Positions 9,330-19,167 of a DNA stretch of 64,000 bases are shown here, piece by piece. The first letter of the stretch is position 1. Each line of letters opens with the position of its first letter. Source of the DNA: Pectobacterium punjabense (GTDB taxonomy: Bacteria > Pseudomonadota > Gammaproteobacteria > Enterobacterales > Enterobacteriaceae); assembly GCF_012427845.1 (NCBI RefSeq), contig NZ_CP038498.1, positions 4,278,001 through 4,342,000 of the forward strand, given 5' to 3'. Both the position numbers and the translations under genes were made by a program. Below the pieces are notes generated by a model. That model did not search any database and had not been told where the DNA came from. It saw only the letters and a list, made by a program, of their open reading frames with translations.

Positions 9330-9359
9330 CCGCTATCCGTCCTGCCGGATAGCGGTTAT
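9330..9359 (+). terminator. Terminator-like hairpin after cysG
   Basis: CCGCTATCCG (9330-9339) pairs perfectly with CGGATAGCGG (9346-9355) around a 6-nt loop, followed by TTATT. It is 24 bp past the cysG stop and likely ends the nirBD-cysG transcript, although the T run is short. Confidence 0.7.
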
Positions 9360-9843
9360 TGCACCATCATAATGCAACGCCCCACCAAATAGCATAATAA
9401 TGCACTATTTTGAACATACTCCCTTACAAAATGTCACTTTAATGCTTTACCACAGGCCACATCTGTCTTATTTTGACTAAAACAAAACTCATTAATAAGC
9501 AGGCTATGTGAATAAATAATCAATTATCATTTGCGTGGAAACGTGGCCCAAGTATTGCTTAGCTTTCTGATAGATTCGCGGCACGACTTCTGAATCGTTC
9601 TTATCGAGCCGATTTCATCGTCAAACCATCGTGTTTCATCGAATTCGTACTCCATAGAATGAGTACATCATCGAGTTAATACCATTACGCATTACTGCTC
9701 TTGTTCCTGAACAGAGTGTGTAGCCCTCTCACCACAAACACAGTTCTGTGTAACGGAGCACTCTTTTACTACCAACAAAACGTGCTAAGAACACTATTTG
9801 CTAAGAATGAAATTTGCCAAAAACAGGCAGTTTGGAGTCACTT
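9360..9843. other. Non-coding leader/promoter region of the amino-acid ABC operon
   Basis: About 480 bp of AT-rich sequence with no credible gene. It should hold the promoter and leader of the rightward ABC-transporter operon. No clear operator or riboswitch was recognised. A 69-codon open frame at 9701-9910 lacks a good ribosome site and overlaps the true permease gene out of frame, so it is not called. Confidence 0.5.
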
Positions 9844-10560
9844 GTGGAAGACATTACTTTCTGGCAACTCATCAGTTTTGGTGAACACGGCTGGGGAAAA
9901 TTATTACTGATTGGGGCAGGAATGACGCTCGCACTGGCGATCTGCGGCTTCCTGCTGGGAGCGGTGATCGGTACGATCGGCGCCTGGTCCAAAATTTGCG
10001 GCAATCGCCCCGTGCGCTATCTGGCCGATGGCTACACGACGCTTATCCGTGGCGTCCCCGATCTACTCATCATCTACCTGCTGTATTTCGGCGGCAGCTC
10101 TGCGCTAACCCTGCTCGCCAAACTGTTTGGCAGCAATGAGTTCTTCGGTTTTCCTGGCTTCCTCGCTGGCGTCTTCGCCGTCGGCATTTCCTCTGGTGCG
10201 CAGCAAACGGAAGTCTACCGCGGTGCCTTCTACGCCGTGTCCAAAGGGGAAATTGAGGCCGCCAAAGCCTGTGGTATGCCAACGCTATTACGCCTGCGCC
10301 GCATCATCATACCGCTCCTGCTGCGCCACGCGATCCCCCCACTCGGCAACGTGTGGCAGTTGGTGCTGAAAACCTCTGCGCTGGTTTCCGTTACCGGCGT
10401 CGCAGAGCTGATGACGCAGTCGCAAACTGGCGCCGGTTCTACCGGTAAACCGTTTGATTTCTTCATGGCAGCCGCGCTGCTGTACCTGCTTATCTCAATC
10501 TGTTCCGGCTGGATTATGCGCCGTGCTGAATCTCATTATTCCCGGGGTGTGAAACGCTGA
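9844..10560 (+). CDS. Polar amino-acid ABC transporter permease (HisQ/ArtQ type)
   Basis: Inner-membrane permease of the His/Lys/Arg/opine-type importer family. It has about five hydrophobic helices and the family loop EVYRGAFYAVSKGEIEAAKACGMPTLLRLRRIIIP (residues about 122-155), which docks the ATPase. The start is taken as GTG at 9844 because GGAG at 9834-9837 is well placed; an in-frame ATG at 9814 lacks such a site. With this start the protein is 238 aa, normal for HisQ. Its TGA overlaps the ATG of the next permease gene (TGATG). It forms the HisQ/HisM-like heterodimer with that protein. Confidence 0.9.
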   Translation: MEDITFWQLISFGEHGWGKLLLIGAGMTLALAICGFLLGAVIGTIGAWSKICGNRPVRYLADGYTTLIRGVPDLLIIYLLYFGGSSALTLLAKLFGSNEFFGFPGFLAGVFAVGISSGAQQTEVYRGAFYAVSKGEIEAAKACGMPTLLRLRRIIIPLLLRHAIPPLGNVWQLVLKTSALVSVTGVAELMTQSQTGAGSTGKPFDFFMAAALLYLLISICSGWIMRRAESHYSRGVKR

Positions 10561-11294
10561 TGGATTTTCCTTTTCTGTACGACACGTTTCTGGAGATTAT
10601 TCCCGGTATTCCGTTGACCCTACAGCTGGCGGTCAGCTCGGTTTTTCTGGGCTTCTTTCTGGCGCTGGGCTTAGCACTGATGCAGTTATCATCCTTTGCC
10701 GTGCTGCGCTCCATTGCACGAACCTATGTGCTGTTTTTCCGCGGCACACCGCTGCTGGTTCAGCTGTTCCTGATTTACTACGGGCTGGGGCAATTCCCCT
10801 GGGTGAGAGAAAGCATGCTTTGGCCGTTCCTGCGGGAGCCACACTGGTGCGCCCTGCTGTCGCTCAGCCTGTGTACCGGAGCCTATGCCAGTGAAATTAT
10901 CCGTGGTGGATTGCAGTCCGTTCCCACAGGCCAGATCGAATCGGCACGCGCCTGCGGCATGCCGTCGTTCATGATTTTCAAGCGTATCGTTTTCCCGCTG
11001 GCAATCCGTCAGGCACTCCCGGCTTACGGCAATGAGCTGATTTCGATGGTCAAATCGACCTCATTGGCTTCCATCATCACACTAATGGAAATCACCGGTA
11101 TCGCCGCACGCCTTATTGCGGAAACCTACCGAGCGCTCGAAGTCTTCTTGGTCGCCGGCGCTATTTATCTATCTATTAACCTTATTCTGACACGTTTACT
11201 GATGTGGACAGAATTTACGCTTACCCCTCATCTCCGTGCGCCGGGCGCGCAACCGGCAGCGAAAAAAATTAAGAAATTGGGAGATCTGCAATGA
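10560..11294 (+). CDS. Polar amino-acid ABC transporter permease (HisM/ArtM type)
   Basis: Second permease (244 aa) of the polar amino-acid importer. It shows the family pattern [32 protein letters not shown] at the N-terminus, [20 protein letters not shown], and the ATPase-docking loop [23 protein letters not shown]. The start overlaps the preceding stop (TGATG), and the end overlaps the ATPase start (ATGA), so all three membrane/ATPase genes are coupled. Subfamily members import His, Lys/Arg/ornithine, octopine/nopaline or cystine, so the substrate is not fixed by the sequence. Confidence 0.9.
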   Translation: MDFPFLYDTFLEIIPGIPLTLQLAVSSVFLGFFLALGLALMQLSSFAVLRSIARTYVLFFRGTPLLVQLFLIYYGLGQFPWVRESMLWPFLREPHWCALLSLSLCTGAYASEIIRGGLQSVPTGQIESARACGMPSFMIFKRIVFPLAIRQALPAYGNELISMVKSTSLASIITLMEITGIAARLIAETYRALEVFLVAGAIYLSINLILTRLLMWTEFTLTPHLRAPGAQPAAKKIKKLGDLQ

Positions 11295-12055
11295 CGACAC
11301 CCGCCATTAGCCTGCGCAACATTCATAAAAGCTTCGGTTCTCTGGACGTCCTGAAAGGGATTTCGATTGAAGCCAATCAGGGAGAAGTCATCTCAATTCT
11401 GGGATCGTCCGGTTCAGGTAAATCGACACTGCTGCGCTGTAGCAACCTGCTTGAGCTTCCCGATCAGGGTGAGATTATCGTCGGCGGAGAAGCGATTGAA
11501 ATGAAGCCGAACCGCAAAGGGCAGAACCGCCCGTCGAACCTCAAGCAGATCGACAGAATTCGTACTCAGTTGGGCATGGTATTCCAGAATTTTAACCTCT
11601 GGTCACACAAGACCGTGTTGGAAAACATCATCGAAGCGCCCGTACACGTCTTAAAGCGTCCACAGGCAGAGTGCGTGGAACACGCCGAGCAATTATTAGA
11701 GAAAGTCGGTCTGGCGGATAAGCGTCACTACTATCCTGCGCATTTGTCCGGTGGACAGCAGCAGCGTGCGGCGATTGCCCGTGCGCTCGCGATGGAACCA
11801 AAAGTGATGCTATTCGATGAGCCAACCTCCGCACTCGATCCCGAGCTGGTTGGCGAAGTGCTGCGCGTCATGCGCACGCTGGCGGACGAAGGGATGACCA
11901 TGCTGGTCGTGACTCACGAAATGGATTTTGCCCGCGAAGTTTCTAACCGTATCGTCTTCCTCCATCAGGGGGAAATTGAAGAACAGGGAACGCCGGAGCA
12001 GGTTTTCACCGCCAGCCAGTCGGCTCGCTTCCGGCAATTTATTGCCAGTTGGTAA
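11291..12055 (+). CDS. Polar amino-acid ABC transporter ATP-binding protein (HisP type)
   Basis: Cytoplasmic ATPase (254 aa) that drives the import system. Walker A is GSSGSGKST, the ABC signature is [15 protein letters not shown], and Walker B is [14 protein letters not shown], followed by the H-loop His in VVTHEMDFA. The N-terminal segment [28 protein letters not shown] is typical of HisP/OccP-type ATPases. A hairpin (12062-12087) follows the stop and separates this gene from the binding-protein gene. Confidence 0.95.
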   Translation: MTTPAISLRNIHKSFGSLDVLKGISIEANQGEVISILGSSGSGKSTLLRCSNLLELPDQGEIIVGGEAIEMKPNRKGQNRPSNLKQIDRIRTQLGMVFQNFNLWSHKTVLENIIEAPVHVLKRPQAECVEHAEQLLEKVGLADKRHYYPAHLSGGQQQRAAIARALAMEPKVMLFDEPTSALDPELVGEVLRVMRTLADEGMTMLVVTHEMDFAREVSNRIVFLHQGEIEEQGTPEQVFTASQSARFRQFIASW

Positions 12056-12061
12056 ACACAG

Positions 12062-12087
12062 CCCACCACTATCGTTACAGTGGTGGG
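12062..12087 (+). repeat. Intercistronic hairpin between ATPase and binding-protein genes
   Basis: CCCACCACT (12062-12070) pairs with AGTGGTGGG (12079-12087), a perfect 9-bp stem with an 8-nt loop. No T run follows. It probably protects or partly attenuates the transcript, so that the membrane genes and the binding-protein gene have different expression levels. Confidence 0.55.
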
Positions 12088-12130
12088 AAATAAACAAAAT
12101 ATAACGATATAGAACGCCGGGAGAACACCA

Positions 12131-13000
12131 ATGATCAAATCAAAACTCACTCTGTTCGCCTGCTCGCTGTGTATGGCAGGCACGCTGGCTGCTTCATTCA
12201 CCGCCTCCGCAGAAGAGAAAAAATGGACAACCGTCCGCATCGCGACCGAAGGCGCTTACCACCCGTATAACTTCACCAAGCCAGACGGGACGCTGGATGG
12301 CATGGAGATCGAACTGTATAAAGTGCTGTGCAACAACATGCAGGTAAAATGCGAGATCATGGTTCAGCCCTTCGCCAGCGCCATTCCTGCGCTAAACGCA
12401 GGTAAATATGACGCGATCATTGCAGGTATGTCCGCTACGGCGAAACGCCGTGAAGTGATCGATTTCAGCCAGCCGTACACGCAGTCAGGGCAAACTTTCG
12501 CCGTACTGAAATCCAGCTCACTCGCCAAAGATTTCCCAGATGCAGGCGTGCGTTTCTCCATTGAACCCGCCGATGAAGCTACAGCATTGGCAGAAGTCGA
12601 GAAACTGAAACCGCTGCTGGAAGGCAAAACTATTGGCGTACAGTCTGCTTCTATCGCCAGCGCCTTTTTAGATAAATATATGAAAGGCTTTATGAAAGTA
12701 CGCGAGTATAAAACCACGCAGGAACACGATCTGGATCTGAAAGCTGGCCGTGTCGATCTGGTCATTGCTTCCGCACCTTATCTGAAAAGCACGACGGACA
12801 AACCAGGCAATGAGAACATCGTGATGCCAGGGCCACAGTTCATCGGCGGCATTCTGGGTAGCGGCTCCTCTGTTGGCCTGCGCAAAAGCGATCCTGAGCT
12901 GAAAGCCATGTTCGACAAAGCGATCGATCAGGCCAAGCAAGATGGCACCATCAGAAAACTGAGTGAAAAATGGTTCGGTATGGACACCACGCCACTCTAA
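12131..13000 (+). CDS. Polar amino-acid periplasmic binding protein (HisJ/OccT family 3)
   Basis: Family-3 solute-binding protein (289 aa). A Sec signal peptide (MIKSKLTLFACSLCMAGTLAASFTASAEE) precedes the mature domain starting KWTTVRIATEGAYHPYNFTKPDGTLDGMEIEL, the typical ligand-pocket start. Later blocks are YDAIIAGMSATAKRREVIDFSQPY and LRKSDPELKAMFDKAIDQAKQDGTIRKLSEKWFG. The family motif normally has Arg contacting the substrate carboxylate in MSxTxxR, and this is present. There is a Lys- and Glu-rich insert around residues 140-165, as in the longer octopine/nopaline and lysine/arginine proteins. It feeds the importer encoded upstream. Confidence 0.9.
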   Translation: MIKSKLTLFACSLCMAGTLAASFTASAEEKKWTTVRIATEGAYHPYNFTKPDGTLDGMEIELYKVLCNNMQVKCEIMVQPFASAIPALNAGKYDAIIAGMSATAKRREVIDFSQPYTQSGQTFAVLKSSSLAKDFPDAGVRFSIEPADEATALAEVEKLKPLLEGKTIGVQSASIASAFLDKYMKGFMKVREYKTTQEHDLDLKAGRVDLVIASAPYLKSTTDKPGNENIVMPGPQFIGGILGSGSSVGLRKSDPELKAMFDKAIDQAKQDGTIRKLSEKWFGMDTTPL

Positions 13001-13042
13001 GTATGACCCTCTAGTTGAATCGCGTGTCATAGCAAACGGGTT

Positions 13043-14551
13043 GTGACACGCTCCTCGCAAATGCATCAGAGCAATCAAACGAGCACACCACGCATGAATG
13101 CAACACACAATGAAGGAACGCTGCCTGCCGTCAATCATCAGACCGTGGAAGCGATCTGCGGCCTGATTGCGGCCAAGCGGCAGCAATTCTGTACGCTGAG
13201 TGACGGCATCTGGGATACGCCAGAACTAAACTACGAAGAGCATCGTTCAGCCGCACAGCATGAAGCCGTCCTGAAAGCAGAAGGCTTCCGTCTGACGAAA
13301 GGCATTGCCAACATGCCGACTGCACTACTGGGGGAATTCGGCGAAGGTCTGCCGATTATCGCCATCCTGGGTGAATACGATGCGCTGCCGGGCCTAAGCC
13401 AGCAGGCGAATATCGCTGAGCCAAAGCCGTTGGAAAACGGTGGCAACGGCCACGGCTGCGGGCATAACCTGCTCGGCACCGCGGCACTACAGGCTGCGAC
13501 GGCAGTGAAGGATTATCTGCAAAAACACGCACTGGCCGGAACCATACGCTTTTACGGCTGCCCTGCGGAAGAAGGCGGATCGTCCAAAGGTTTTATGGTC
13601 AAGGAAGGCGTGTTTGATGACGTCGATATTGCCCTCTGCTGGCACCCTGCGACCTTCACCGGCGTCAACAGCCCGGTCTCGCTGGCCTGTAACGAGCTGA
13701 ATTTTTACTTCAAAGGCCGCGCCGCTCATGCTGCCAGCAGCCCACACTTGGGGCGCAGCGCGCTGGATGCCGTTGAATTAATGAATGTTGGCGTGAACTA
13801 TATGCGCGAGCATATGCCGTCCTCCGCGCGCGTTCACTACGCGATTACCGACAGCGGCGGTCAGGCACCAAACGTCGTACAGGCTAACGCGACCGTGCGT
13901 TACCTCGTACGAGCACGTCAGTTGCCAGAACTGCATCAGTTGGTCAAACGCGTGAAGAAAATTGCCGAAGGCGCGGCGCTAATGACAGAAACCGAAGTCC
14001 GCAGCGAGGTGATTAGCGGTGATGCCAACCTGCTGGCAAACCCGCCGCTGGAAGCACGTATGCATGAACATCTGCTGGCACTCGGTCCAATACCGTTTGA
14101 TGACGAAGATCGTAAGGTCGCGGCAATGTTCCAGACGGCGTTGAGCGCCGAAGACATCGCCGAATCCTACGCACGTTTCGGCGTCAAACCTCAGCCGGGT
14201 TTAACGCTACATGATGGGATTTATCCGCTGTATAGCCCGAATGACGCCTTCATCGGTTCCACCGATGTGGGAACAGTGAGTTGGGTTGTGCCGACCGTGC
14301 AGATTCGCAGCGCCACCTACGCCATTGGTACACCGGCGCATTCGTGGCAGTTGGTTGCACAGGGGAAAACTGGCGCAGCGCATAAAGGCATGGAATATGC
14401 GGCAAAGGCGATGGCATCACTGGCTATCGATCTGCTGGTCACGCCTGAACTGATTGCACAGGCAAAAGCCGACCACCAGGAAAGATTGCAGCACACACCG
14501 TTTGAGAACCCGATTCCAGACGACGTGTTTGCGCCTATCCCGCAGGAATAA
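13043..14551 (+). CDS. M20-family amidohydrolase, AbgB-like
   Basis: Zinc-dependent amidohydrolase closely similar to E. coli AbgB, a subunit of p-aminobenzoyl-glutamate hydrolase. Shared blocks include ILGEYDALPGLSQQA, the metal-site NGHGCGHNLLGTAAL, RFYGCPAEEGGSSKGFMVKEGVFDDVD, HAASSPHLGRSALDAVELM and TDVGTVSWVVPT. It cleaves an amide bond of an amino-acid conjugate. The N-terminal start is uncertain: the open frame begins at GTG 13043, with ATGs at 13061 and 13094, none with a strong ribosome site, and homology to AbgB starts near residue 33. It follows the importer by 42 bp, so the imported solute may be an N-acyl or N-aroyl amino acid that this enzyme opens. Confidence 0.85.
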   Translation: MTRSSQMHQSNQTSTPRMNATHNEGTLPAVNHQTVEAICGLIAAKRQQFCTLSDGIWDTPELNYEEHRSAAQHEAVLKAEGFRLTKGIANMPTALLGEFGEGLPIIAILGEYDALPGLSQQANIAEPKPLENGGNGHGCGHNLLGTAALQAATAVKDYLQKHALAGTIRFYGCPAEEGGSSKGFMVKEGVFDDVDIALCWHPATFTGVNSPVSLACNELNFYFKGRAAHAASSPHLGRSALDAVELMNVGVNYMREHMPSSARVHYAITDSGGQAPNVVQANATVRYLVRARQLPELHQLVKRVKKIAEGAALMTETEVRSEVISGDANLLANPPLEARMHEHLLALGPIPFDDEDRKVAAMFQTALSAEDIAESYARFGVKPQPGLTLHDGIYPLYSPNDAFIGSTDVGTVSWVVPTVQIRSATYAIGTPAHSWQLVAQGKTGAAHKGMEYAAKAMASLAIDLLVTPELIAQAKADHQERLQHTPFENPIPDDVFAPIPQE

Positions 14552-14569
14552 ATAAGACGTATCAGGAAA

Positions 14570-14594
14570 CCGTCAGGAGAGAACCTCCTGACGG
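14570..14594. terminator. Hairpin between the amidohydrolase gene and trpS
   Basis: CCGTCAGGAG (14570-14579) and CTCCTGACGG (14585-14594) form a 10-bp stem between two convergent genes. It can end both transcripts, although neither side has a long T run. Confidence 0.65.
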
Positions 14595-14604
14595 TGATGA
14601 AAAC

Positions 14605-15609
14605 TTACGGGCGGGACACAAAACCGACAGCGTCGTAGACTTTCTTCAGCGTTTCCTGTGCACGAGCGCTGGCTTTTTCAGCGCCTTCACGCATCACCTG
14701 TTGCAGGAAAGCCTCATCGTTGCGGAAACGGTGATAACGTTCTTGCAGTTCTGACAGCATACCAGACACGGCCTCCGCCACCGCGCCTTTCAGATGACCA
14801 TACATCTGGCCATCAAATTCCTGCTCCAGCTCTGGGATGCTTTTTCCCGTCACGCCAGACAGAATATCTAACAGGTTCGATACCCCGGCTTTATTCTTCA
14901 CATCATAGCGAATGACTGGCGGCTCATCGGAATCTGTCATCGCGCGTTTGATCTTCTTCACCACCGCTTTCGGATCTTCCAGCAACCCGATAACGTTGTT
15001 GCGGTTATCGTCGGACTTGGACATCTTCTTGGTAGGTTCCAACAGAGACATCACGCGCGCGCCCGATTTCGGAATAAATGGCTCCGGCGCTTTAAAAATG
15101 TCGCCATACAGGCTATTGAAGCGCTGACCAACATCGCGGCTCAGTTCCAGATGCTGCTTCTGATCTTCGCCTACCGGTACCTGATTCGTTTGATACAGCA
15201 GGATATCCGCCGCCATCAGCACCGGATAATCAAACAGGCCAGCGTTGATATTCTCTTCATAACGCGCGGATTTATCCTTGAACTGCGTCATGCGGCTCAG
15301 CTCGCCGAAATAGGCGTAACAGTTCAGTATCCAGCTCAGTTGGCTATGTTCAGGAACATGAGACTGAACAAAAATGGTGCTCTTTTTCGGGTCGATGCCA
15401 CAAGCCAAATACAGCGCCAGTGTGTCCAACGTCGCTTTTCTCAGCGCCTGCGGGTCCTGACGTACCGTGATGGCATGCAAATCCACAATGCAGTAGATGC
15501 AGTCATAATCGTCCTGCATGTTGACCCACTGACGTAACGCCCCCATGTAGTTACCAATGGTCAATTCACCAGACGGTTGCGCACCGCTAAATACAATGGG
15601 CTTGCTCAT
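14605..15609 (-). CDS. trpS: Tryptophanyl-tRNA synthetase
   Basis: Class I aminoacyl-tRNA synthetase charging tRNA-Trp (334 aa, same as E. coli). The ATP-binding HIGH-like motif is [14 protein letters not shown] (residues 12-25) and the KMSKS motif is in [11 protein letters not shown]. The start overlaps the stop of gph (ATGA), as in the dam-gph-trpS cluster of enterobacteria. Confidence 0.97.
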   Translation of the reverse strand: MSKPIVFSGAQPSGELTIGNYMGALRQWVNMQDDYDCIYCIVDLHAITVRQDPQALRKATLDTLALYLACGIDPKKSTIFVQSHVPEHSQLSWILNCYAYFGELSRMTQFKDKSARYEENINAGLFDYPVLMAADILLYQTNQVPVGEDQKQHLELSRDVGQRFNSLYGDIFKAPEPFIPKSGARVMSLLEPTKKMSKSDDNRNNVIGLLEDPKAVVKKIKRAMTDSDEPPVIRYDVKNKAGVSNLLDILSGVTGKSIPELEQEFDGQMYGHLKGAVAEAVSGMLSELQERYHRFRNDEAFLQQVMREGAEKASARAQETLKKVYDAVGFVSRP

Positions 15610-16310
15610 ACTAAGGGTTCCTGATTGTGTGAAGAAGACTGCCCGATTAGAGGCAAAATATCGGCAAAGCGATCCAAAACGATATCCGGCTGACTCAGCT
15701 CGATCGCTTCACCATAGTTATAACCATACGTCATACCGACACTGCGGCAACCCGCCGCCTGCGCGGCCTGAATATCATTGCGGGAATCACCGATGAACAA
15801 GAGTTCGCTAGCGCGTAATCCCAGTTTACCCAGCACCAGATAGAGCGGCGCGGGGTGTGGTTTTTTTACGATGACATCATCGCCACCGATAATCAGTGAA
15901 AAATAGTCACCGATCCCTAATCCTGACAGCAGTGGCGCAACAAACGGCGTGGGCTTATTAGTCACCACCGCCATCGGAACCCCTTGCTGTGCCAACTGCG
16001 CCAGCGTCTCTTTTACCTGTGGGAACAGCGTGCTGCCGCTATCCACCGTCTGTGCATAATAGCTATCAAACCGCTCACGCGTTTCCTGCAAGCGCGCGCC
16101 CGTCGGCTCAACACCCGCCCAACGTAGCGCACGTTCAACCATAACGTCAGCGCCGTTGCCGATCCAGGTTGCAACACGGGCTTCACCCGCAGCAGGCAAT
16201 GACTGTGCCACTAATGCCCGATCGATAGCCGCCGCAAGACCCGGTGCGCTGTGAATCAGCGTACCGTCCAAATCAAAAGCCAACCCGCGAATCGCCGTTA
16301 ATTCAGTCAT
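15606..16310 (-). CDS. gph: Phosphoglycolate phosphatase
   Basis: HAD-family phosphatase that clears 2-phosphoglycolate, for example from 3'-end repair of DNA damage. Motif I is [16 protein letters not shown] (catalytic DLD), motif II is VVTNKPTPF, motif III/IV is VKKPHPAPL then [16 protein letters not shown]. The start is placed at ATG 16310 (MTELTAIRG), matching the E. coli N-terminus and overlapping the rpe stop by 8 bp; the open frame extends 12 codons further but inside rpe. Encoded between rpe and trpS as in E. coli. Confidence 0.95.
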   Translation of the reverse strand: MTELTAIRGLAFDLDGTLIHSAPGLAAAIDRALVAQSLPAAGEARVATWIGNGADVMVERALRWAGVEPTGARLQETRERFDSYYAQTVDSGSTLFPQVKETLAQLAQQGVPMAVVTNKPTPFVAPLLSGLGIGDYFSLIIGGDDVIVKKPHPAPLYLVLGKLGLRASELLFIGDSRNDIQAAQAAGCRSVGMTYGYNYGEAIELSQPDIVLDRFADILPLIGQSSSHNQEPLV

Positions 16311-16980
16311 GTTTCGTCCTTGAAATTTCATTACGCATTTGATCAATCACGGTACGGTAATCCGGATGACCAAAAATAGCCGATCCCGCTACAAACATAT
16401 CCGCGCCAGCTTCCGCAATCGCGCCGATATTCTCCACTTTTACCCCGCCATCAACTTCCAGTCGAATGTCGTAACCGCTGTCGTCGATCAAGCGACGAAC
16501 CTGACGAAGCTTATCCAACGTACCAGGAATAAAAGATTGGCCGCCGAATCCAGGGTTAACCGACATCAGCAGAATAATATCCAATTTGTCCATGACATAA
16601 TCGAGATAACTTAGCGGGGTTGCAGGGTTAAACACCAGCCCGGCTTTACAGCCGTGATCCTTGATCAGTTGGAGTGAACGATCGAGATGATCGGTAGCTT
16701 CAGGATGAAAAGTAATGAAACTGGCTCCCGCATTGGCAAAATCGGGAATGATACGATCGACCGGTTTCACCATCAGGTGAACGTCAATCGGCGCGGTAAT
16801 GCCGTAATCGCGCAGGGATTTCAGTACCAGCGGGCCAATCGTCAAATTTGGCACATAGTGGTTATCCATGACATCAAAATGGACCACATCAGCCCCGGCG
16901 GCTAATACATTAGCGGTATCTTCACCAAGACGGGCAAAATCAGCCGACAAAATAGACGGCGCGATTAAAAACGGTTTCAT
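16303..16980 (-). CDS. rpe: Ribulose-phosphate 3-epimerase
   Basis: Interconverts ribulose 5-phosphate and xylulose 5-phosphate in the pentose phosphate pathway. TIM barrel of 225 aa (E. coli 225) with metal-binding segments starting [31 protein letters not shown], and [14 protein letters not shown], and phosphate-binding [26 protein letters not shown] near the C-terminus. Cytoplasmic. Between dam and gph, the standard enterobacterial position. Confidence 0.97.
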   Translation of the reverse strand: MKPFLIAPSILSADFARLGEDTANVLAAGADVVHFDVMDNHYVPNLTIGPLVLKSLRDYGITAPIDVHLMVKPVDRIIPDFANAGASFITFHPEATDHLDRSLQLIKDHGCKAGLVFNPATPLSYLDYVMDKLDIILLMSVNPGFGGQSFIPGTLDKLRQVRRLIDDSGYDIRLEVDGGVKVENIGAIAEAGADMFVAGSAIFGHPDYRTVIDQMRNEISRTKHD

Positions 16981-17092
16981 TCATTTCTCCAAACGGTAAA
17001 GTCTGAATGCCTGCGGGTAACCTCACTCTCGGCTAATGACGCCTCTCAGACGGCATTAACCAATTCACCGCGCTCTGTTTGCCCAAGCGGTA

Positions 17093-17905
17093 TTACCGAT
17101 ATAGGGCTAATAACTCGTTTACTTTACTACGCCCTAAAATATTACGGCTAATTGTTCTGCGCGCTTTAACCACATAAAGCACGGCTTCCTGATACCACTC
17201 GCGAGTCAGCAAGGTGTCATGATTGGAAATCAGCACGGGAATCTGGCTTTCTACTGACAAACGCCGAGCCAATTGCGCCAAACTTTGCTGATCGGCACGA
17301 CTGAAATTATTAGTGTGGTAGGCCGTAAAATTCGCGGTAGCAGACAGCGGTGCATAGGGCGGATCGCAATAAATAACCGATCCCTTCTCTGCTTTTTCCA
17401 GCGTGTCCTGATAATGCTCACAAACGAAGGTGGCATTTTGCGATTTCAGGGCAAACCAGCGAATCTCTTCTTCAGGAAAATAGGGCTTCTTATAACGCCC
17501 AAAAGGAACATTGAATTCACCGCGCATATTGTAACGGCACAGGCCGTTATAGCAGTGGCGATTCAAATAGAGAAATAACAGGGCACGCCGATAAGCATCA
17601 CTGCAAAGGTTAAATTCGTCACGCAGCAGATAAAACGCCTCAGACGTGTTCACTTCATCCGTAAACAGTTTACGGGCGTCGAGAACAAACTCCTCGGCAT
17701 TCGCTTTGACGATATTGTACAGGTTGATCAGATCGCTATTAATATCAGCCAGTATATAGCGCTCATATTCCGTATTCAGAAACACGGAACCCGCGCCAAC
17801 AAAAGGCTCAATAAGACAGTCTCCTGCGGGTAAATAGCGACGAATTTCTTCTACCAGCGGATATTTACCACCAGCCCATTTTAAAAAAGCGCGGTTCTTC
17901 TTCAT
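17093..17905 (-). CDS. dam: DNA adenine methylase (GATC-specific)
   Basis: SAM-dependent N6-adenine methyltransferase for GATC, used in mismatch-repair strand discrimination, replication timing and gene control. SAM-binding motif FLKWAGGKYPL (residues 8-18) with FVGAGSVFLN, and catalytic motif IV DPPYAPLSATANFTAYH. 270 aa, slightly shorter than E. coli Dam (278). Co-directional with damX upstream and rpe downstream, as in E. coli. Confidence 0.97.
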   Translation of the reverse strand: MKKNRAFLKWAGGKYPLVEEIRRYLPAGDCLIEPFVGAGSVFLNTEYERYILADINSDLINLYNIVKANAEEFVLDARKLFTDEVNTSEAFYLLRDEFNLCSDAYRRALLFLYLNRHCYNGLCRYNMRGEFNVPFGRYKKPYFPEEEIRWFALKSQNATFVCEHYQDTLEKAEKGSVIYCDPPYAPLSATANFTAYHTNNFSRADQQSLAQLARRLSVESQIPVLISNHDTLLTREWYQEAVLYVVKARRTISRNILGRSKVNELLALYR

Positions 17906-17984
17906 GCCGTCGTTAGTTACTCATACGTTTCAGAGCCGCGGATTGTACTCTGTGTCAGACAGCACATCAGGGCTAAAATTGGTG

Positions 17985-19001
17985 TTACTTATTCAAGTCC
18001 TGCTTCACCTGACGGATCGGCTTAACCCATGGTTTTTTCGCTTGTACTTCTGCGGGTAGCGCGGCAATCGCCTGTTTCGCCTCCGCAGAAGAAGCATAGA
18101 CTCCGGTCACTAACACATACCAGGATTTTCCGTCTCGTTTCGTTTCATACACCCATGACTGGGCGAGATTGTGTTGTTTCGCGTAGGCTTTCAGCGTGTC
18201 CGAGCGTGAAGCGCTGCTCAATTGCAAAGTAAAGTGGCTGGCTGGCGCATTCTGTACGGAAACGTTTTGCCCGACAGTCGCCGGAGCCGCTTTTGCATTA
18301 GTAGCAGGTTTACTCGCTACTGGCGTTTTTGGCGCGCTGTTCACGGCAGGCTTAGCATTGCTGGCGTGTGTAGACGTCGTGCTGTGCGTATTTTTAGCTG
18401 AGGACGCCGCTGGCGTTTTCCCCGTTGGGGCTACCGTTGCAGGCGCCGTCGGCAGCGTCGAATGTCCTGATGCACCCTGAGAGAATTCGCTCACGCGCCC
18501 TTGCTGTTGCGACAATGCATCGGTGATATTTCCCGGCAATTCAATACGCTGCTGTCCAGCCACTGGTGGTTGAACTTTCGCATCTGTCGGCGTACCAGCA
18601 ATCGGTGGGGCACTTAATGTTTGGGGTGACATCGGCGCTTGGGAAGATGCCTGCGCGGATGTTTGCCCATGACCAACATCGCCGGGAACCGCCGTAGGGT
18701 TCTCACCCTGTGAAGAAAGCTGCGAGTTCTGTGTCATCGATGACGATGAAGAGAGATCGATATTCCGCTCTCCCCCCGCTTGGTTTTGTGTCTGTGGCGT
18801 TTGTGGCTGGGAAGGAGCCTGCAATGCAGAGCCGATACCCACAATCAATAGCACCAGCACGACAATCCCGATACCAATCATCAGGTGCTGTCTGGAAAGC
18901 GCGACTTTAGGTACCGCGAAATTGCTGCTTTTTTGCTGACGAGTAGGTCGACGGTCACTGGTATCAGGCTTCAGCTCATCTTCCGGCTTGAACTCATCCA
19001 T
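17985..19001 (-). CDS. damX: DamX cell-division SPOR protein
   Basis: Inner-membrane protein that binds septal peptidoglycan. A charged cytoplasmic N-terminus is followed by one membrane helix (LMIGIGIVVLVLLIVGIGSAL, about residues 41-61), a long Ser/Ala/Thr/Pro/Gln-rich periplasmic linker (about 65-245) and a C-terminal SPOR domain (about 250-330, starting HFTLQLSSASRSDTLKAYAKQ). It is shorter than E. coli DamX (428 aa), mainly in the cytoplasmic and linker parts. Sits between aroB and dam as in E. coli. Confidence 0.93.
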   Translation of the reverse strand: MDEFKPEDELKPDTSDRRPTRQQKSSNFAVPKVALSRQHLMIGIGIVVLVLLIVGIGSALQAPSQPQTPQTQNQAGGERNIDLSSSSSMTQNSQLSSQGENPTAVPGDVGHGQTSAQASSQAPMSPQTLSAPPIAGTPTDAKVQPPVAGQQRIELPGNITDALSQQQGRVSEFSQGASGHSTLPTAPATVAPTGKTPAASSAKNTHSTTSTHASNAKPAVNSAPKTPVASKPATNAKAAPATVGQNVSVQNAPASHFTLQLSSASRSDTLKAYAKQHNLAQSWVYETKRDGKSWYVLVTGVYASSAEAKQAIAALPAEVQAKKPWVKPIRQVKQDLNK

Positions 19002-19167
19002 TTAACATCTCCCCACTAAAAAACTCGAATCCGCCATACGATCGTCAAGGCGAATCATTGAATCGTAACGCATTGTATTTTATTAACCATAACCCATCAG
19101 GGCGTGTCTGTCGTTAATACTTATCTTTCATAACTGCCAGTCTTTCATAACTGGCTAGCATTAGGCG

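Noticed and set aside
9701..9910. Small protein gene of 69 codons before the amino-acid transporter
   Set aside because: No ribosome site, no conserved features, and its end overlaps the real permease gene in another frame.
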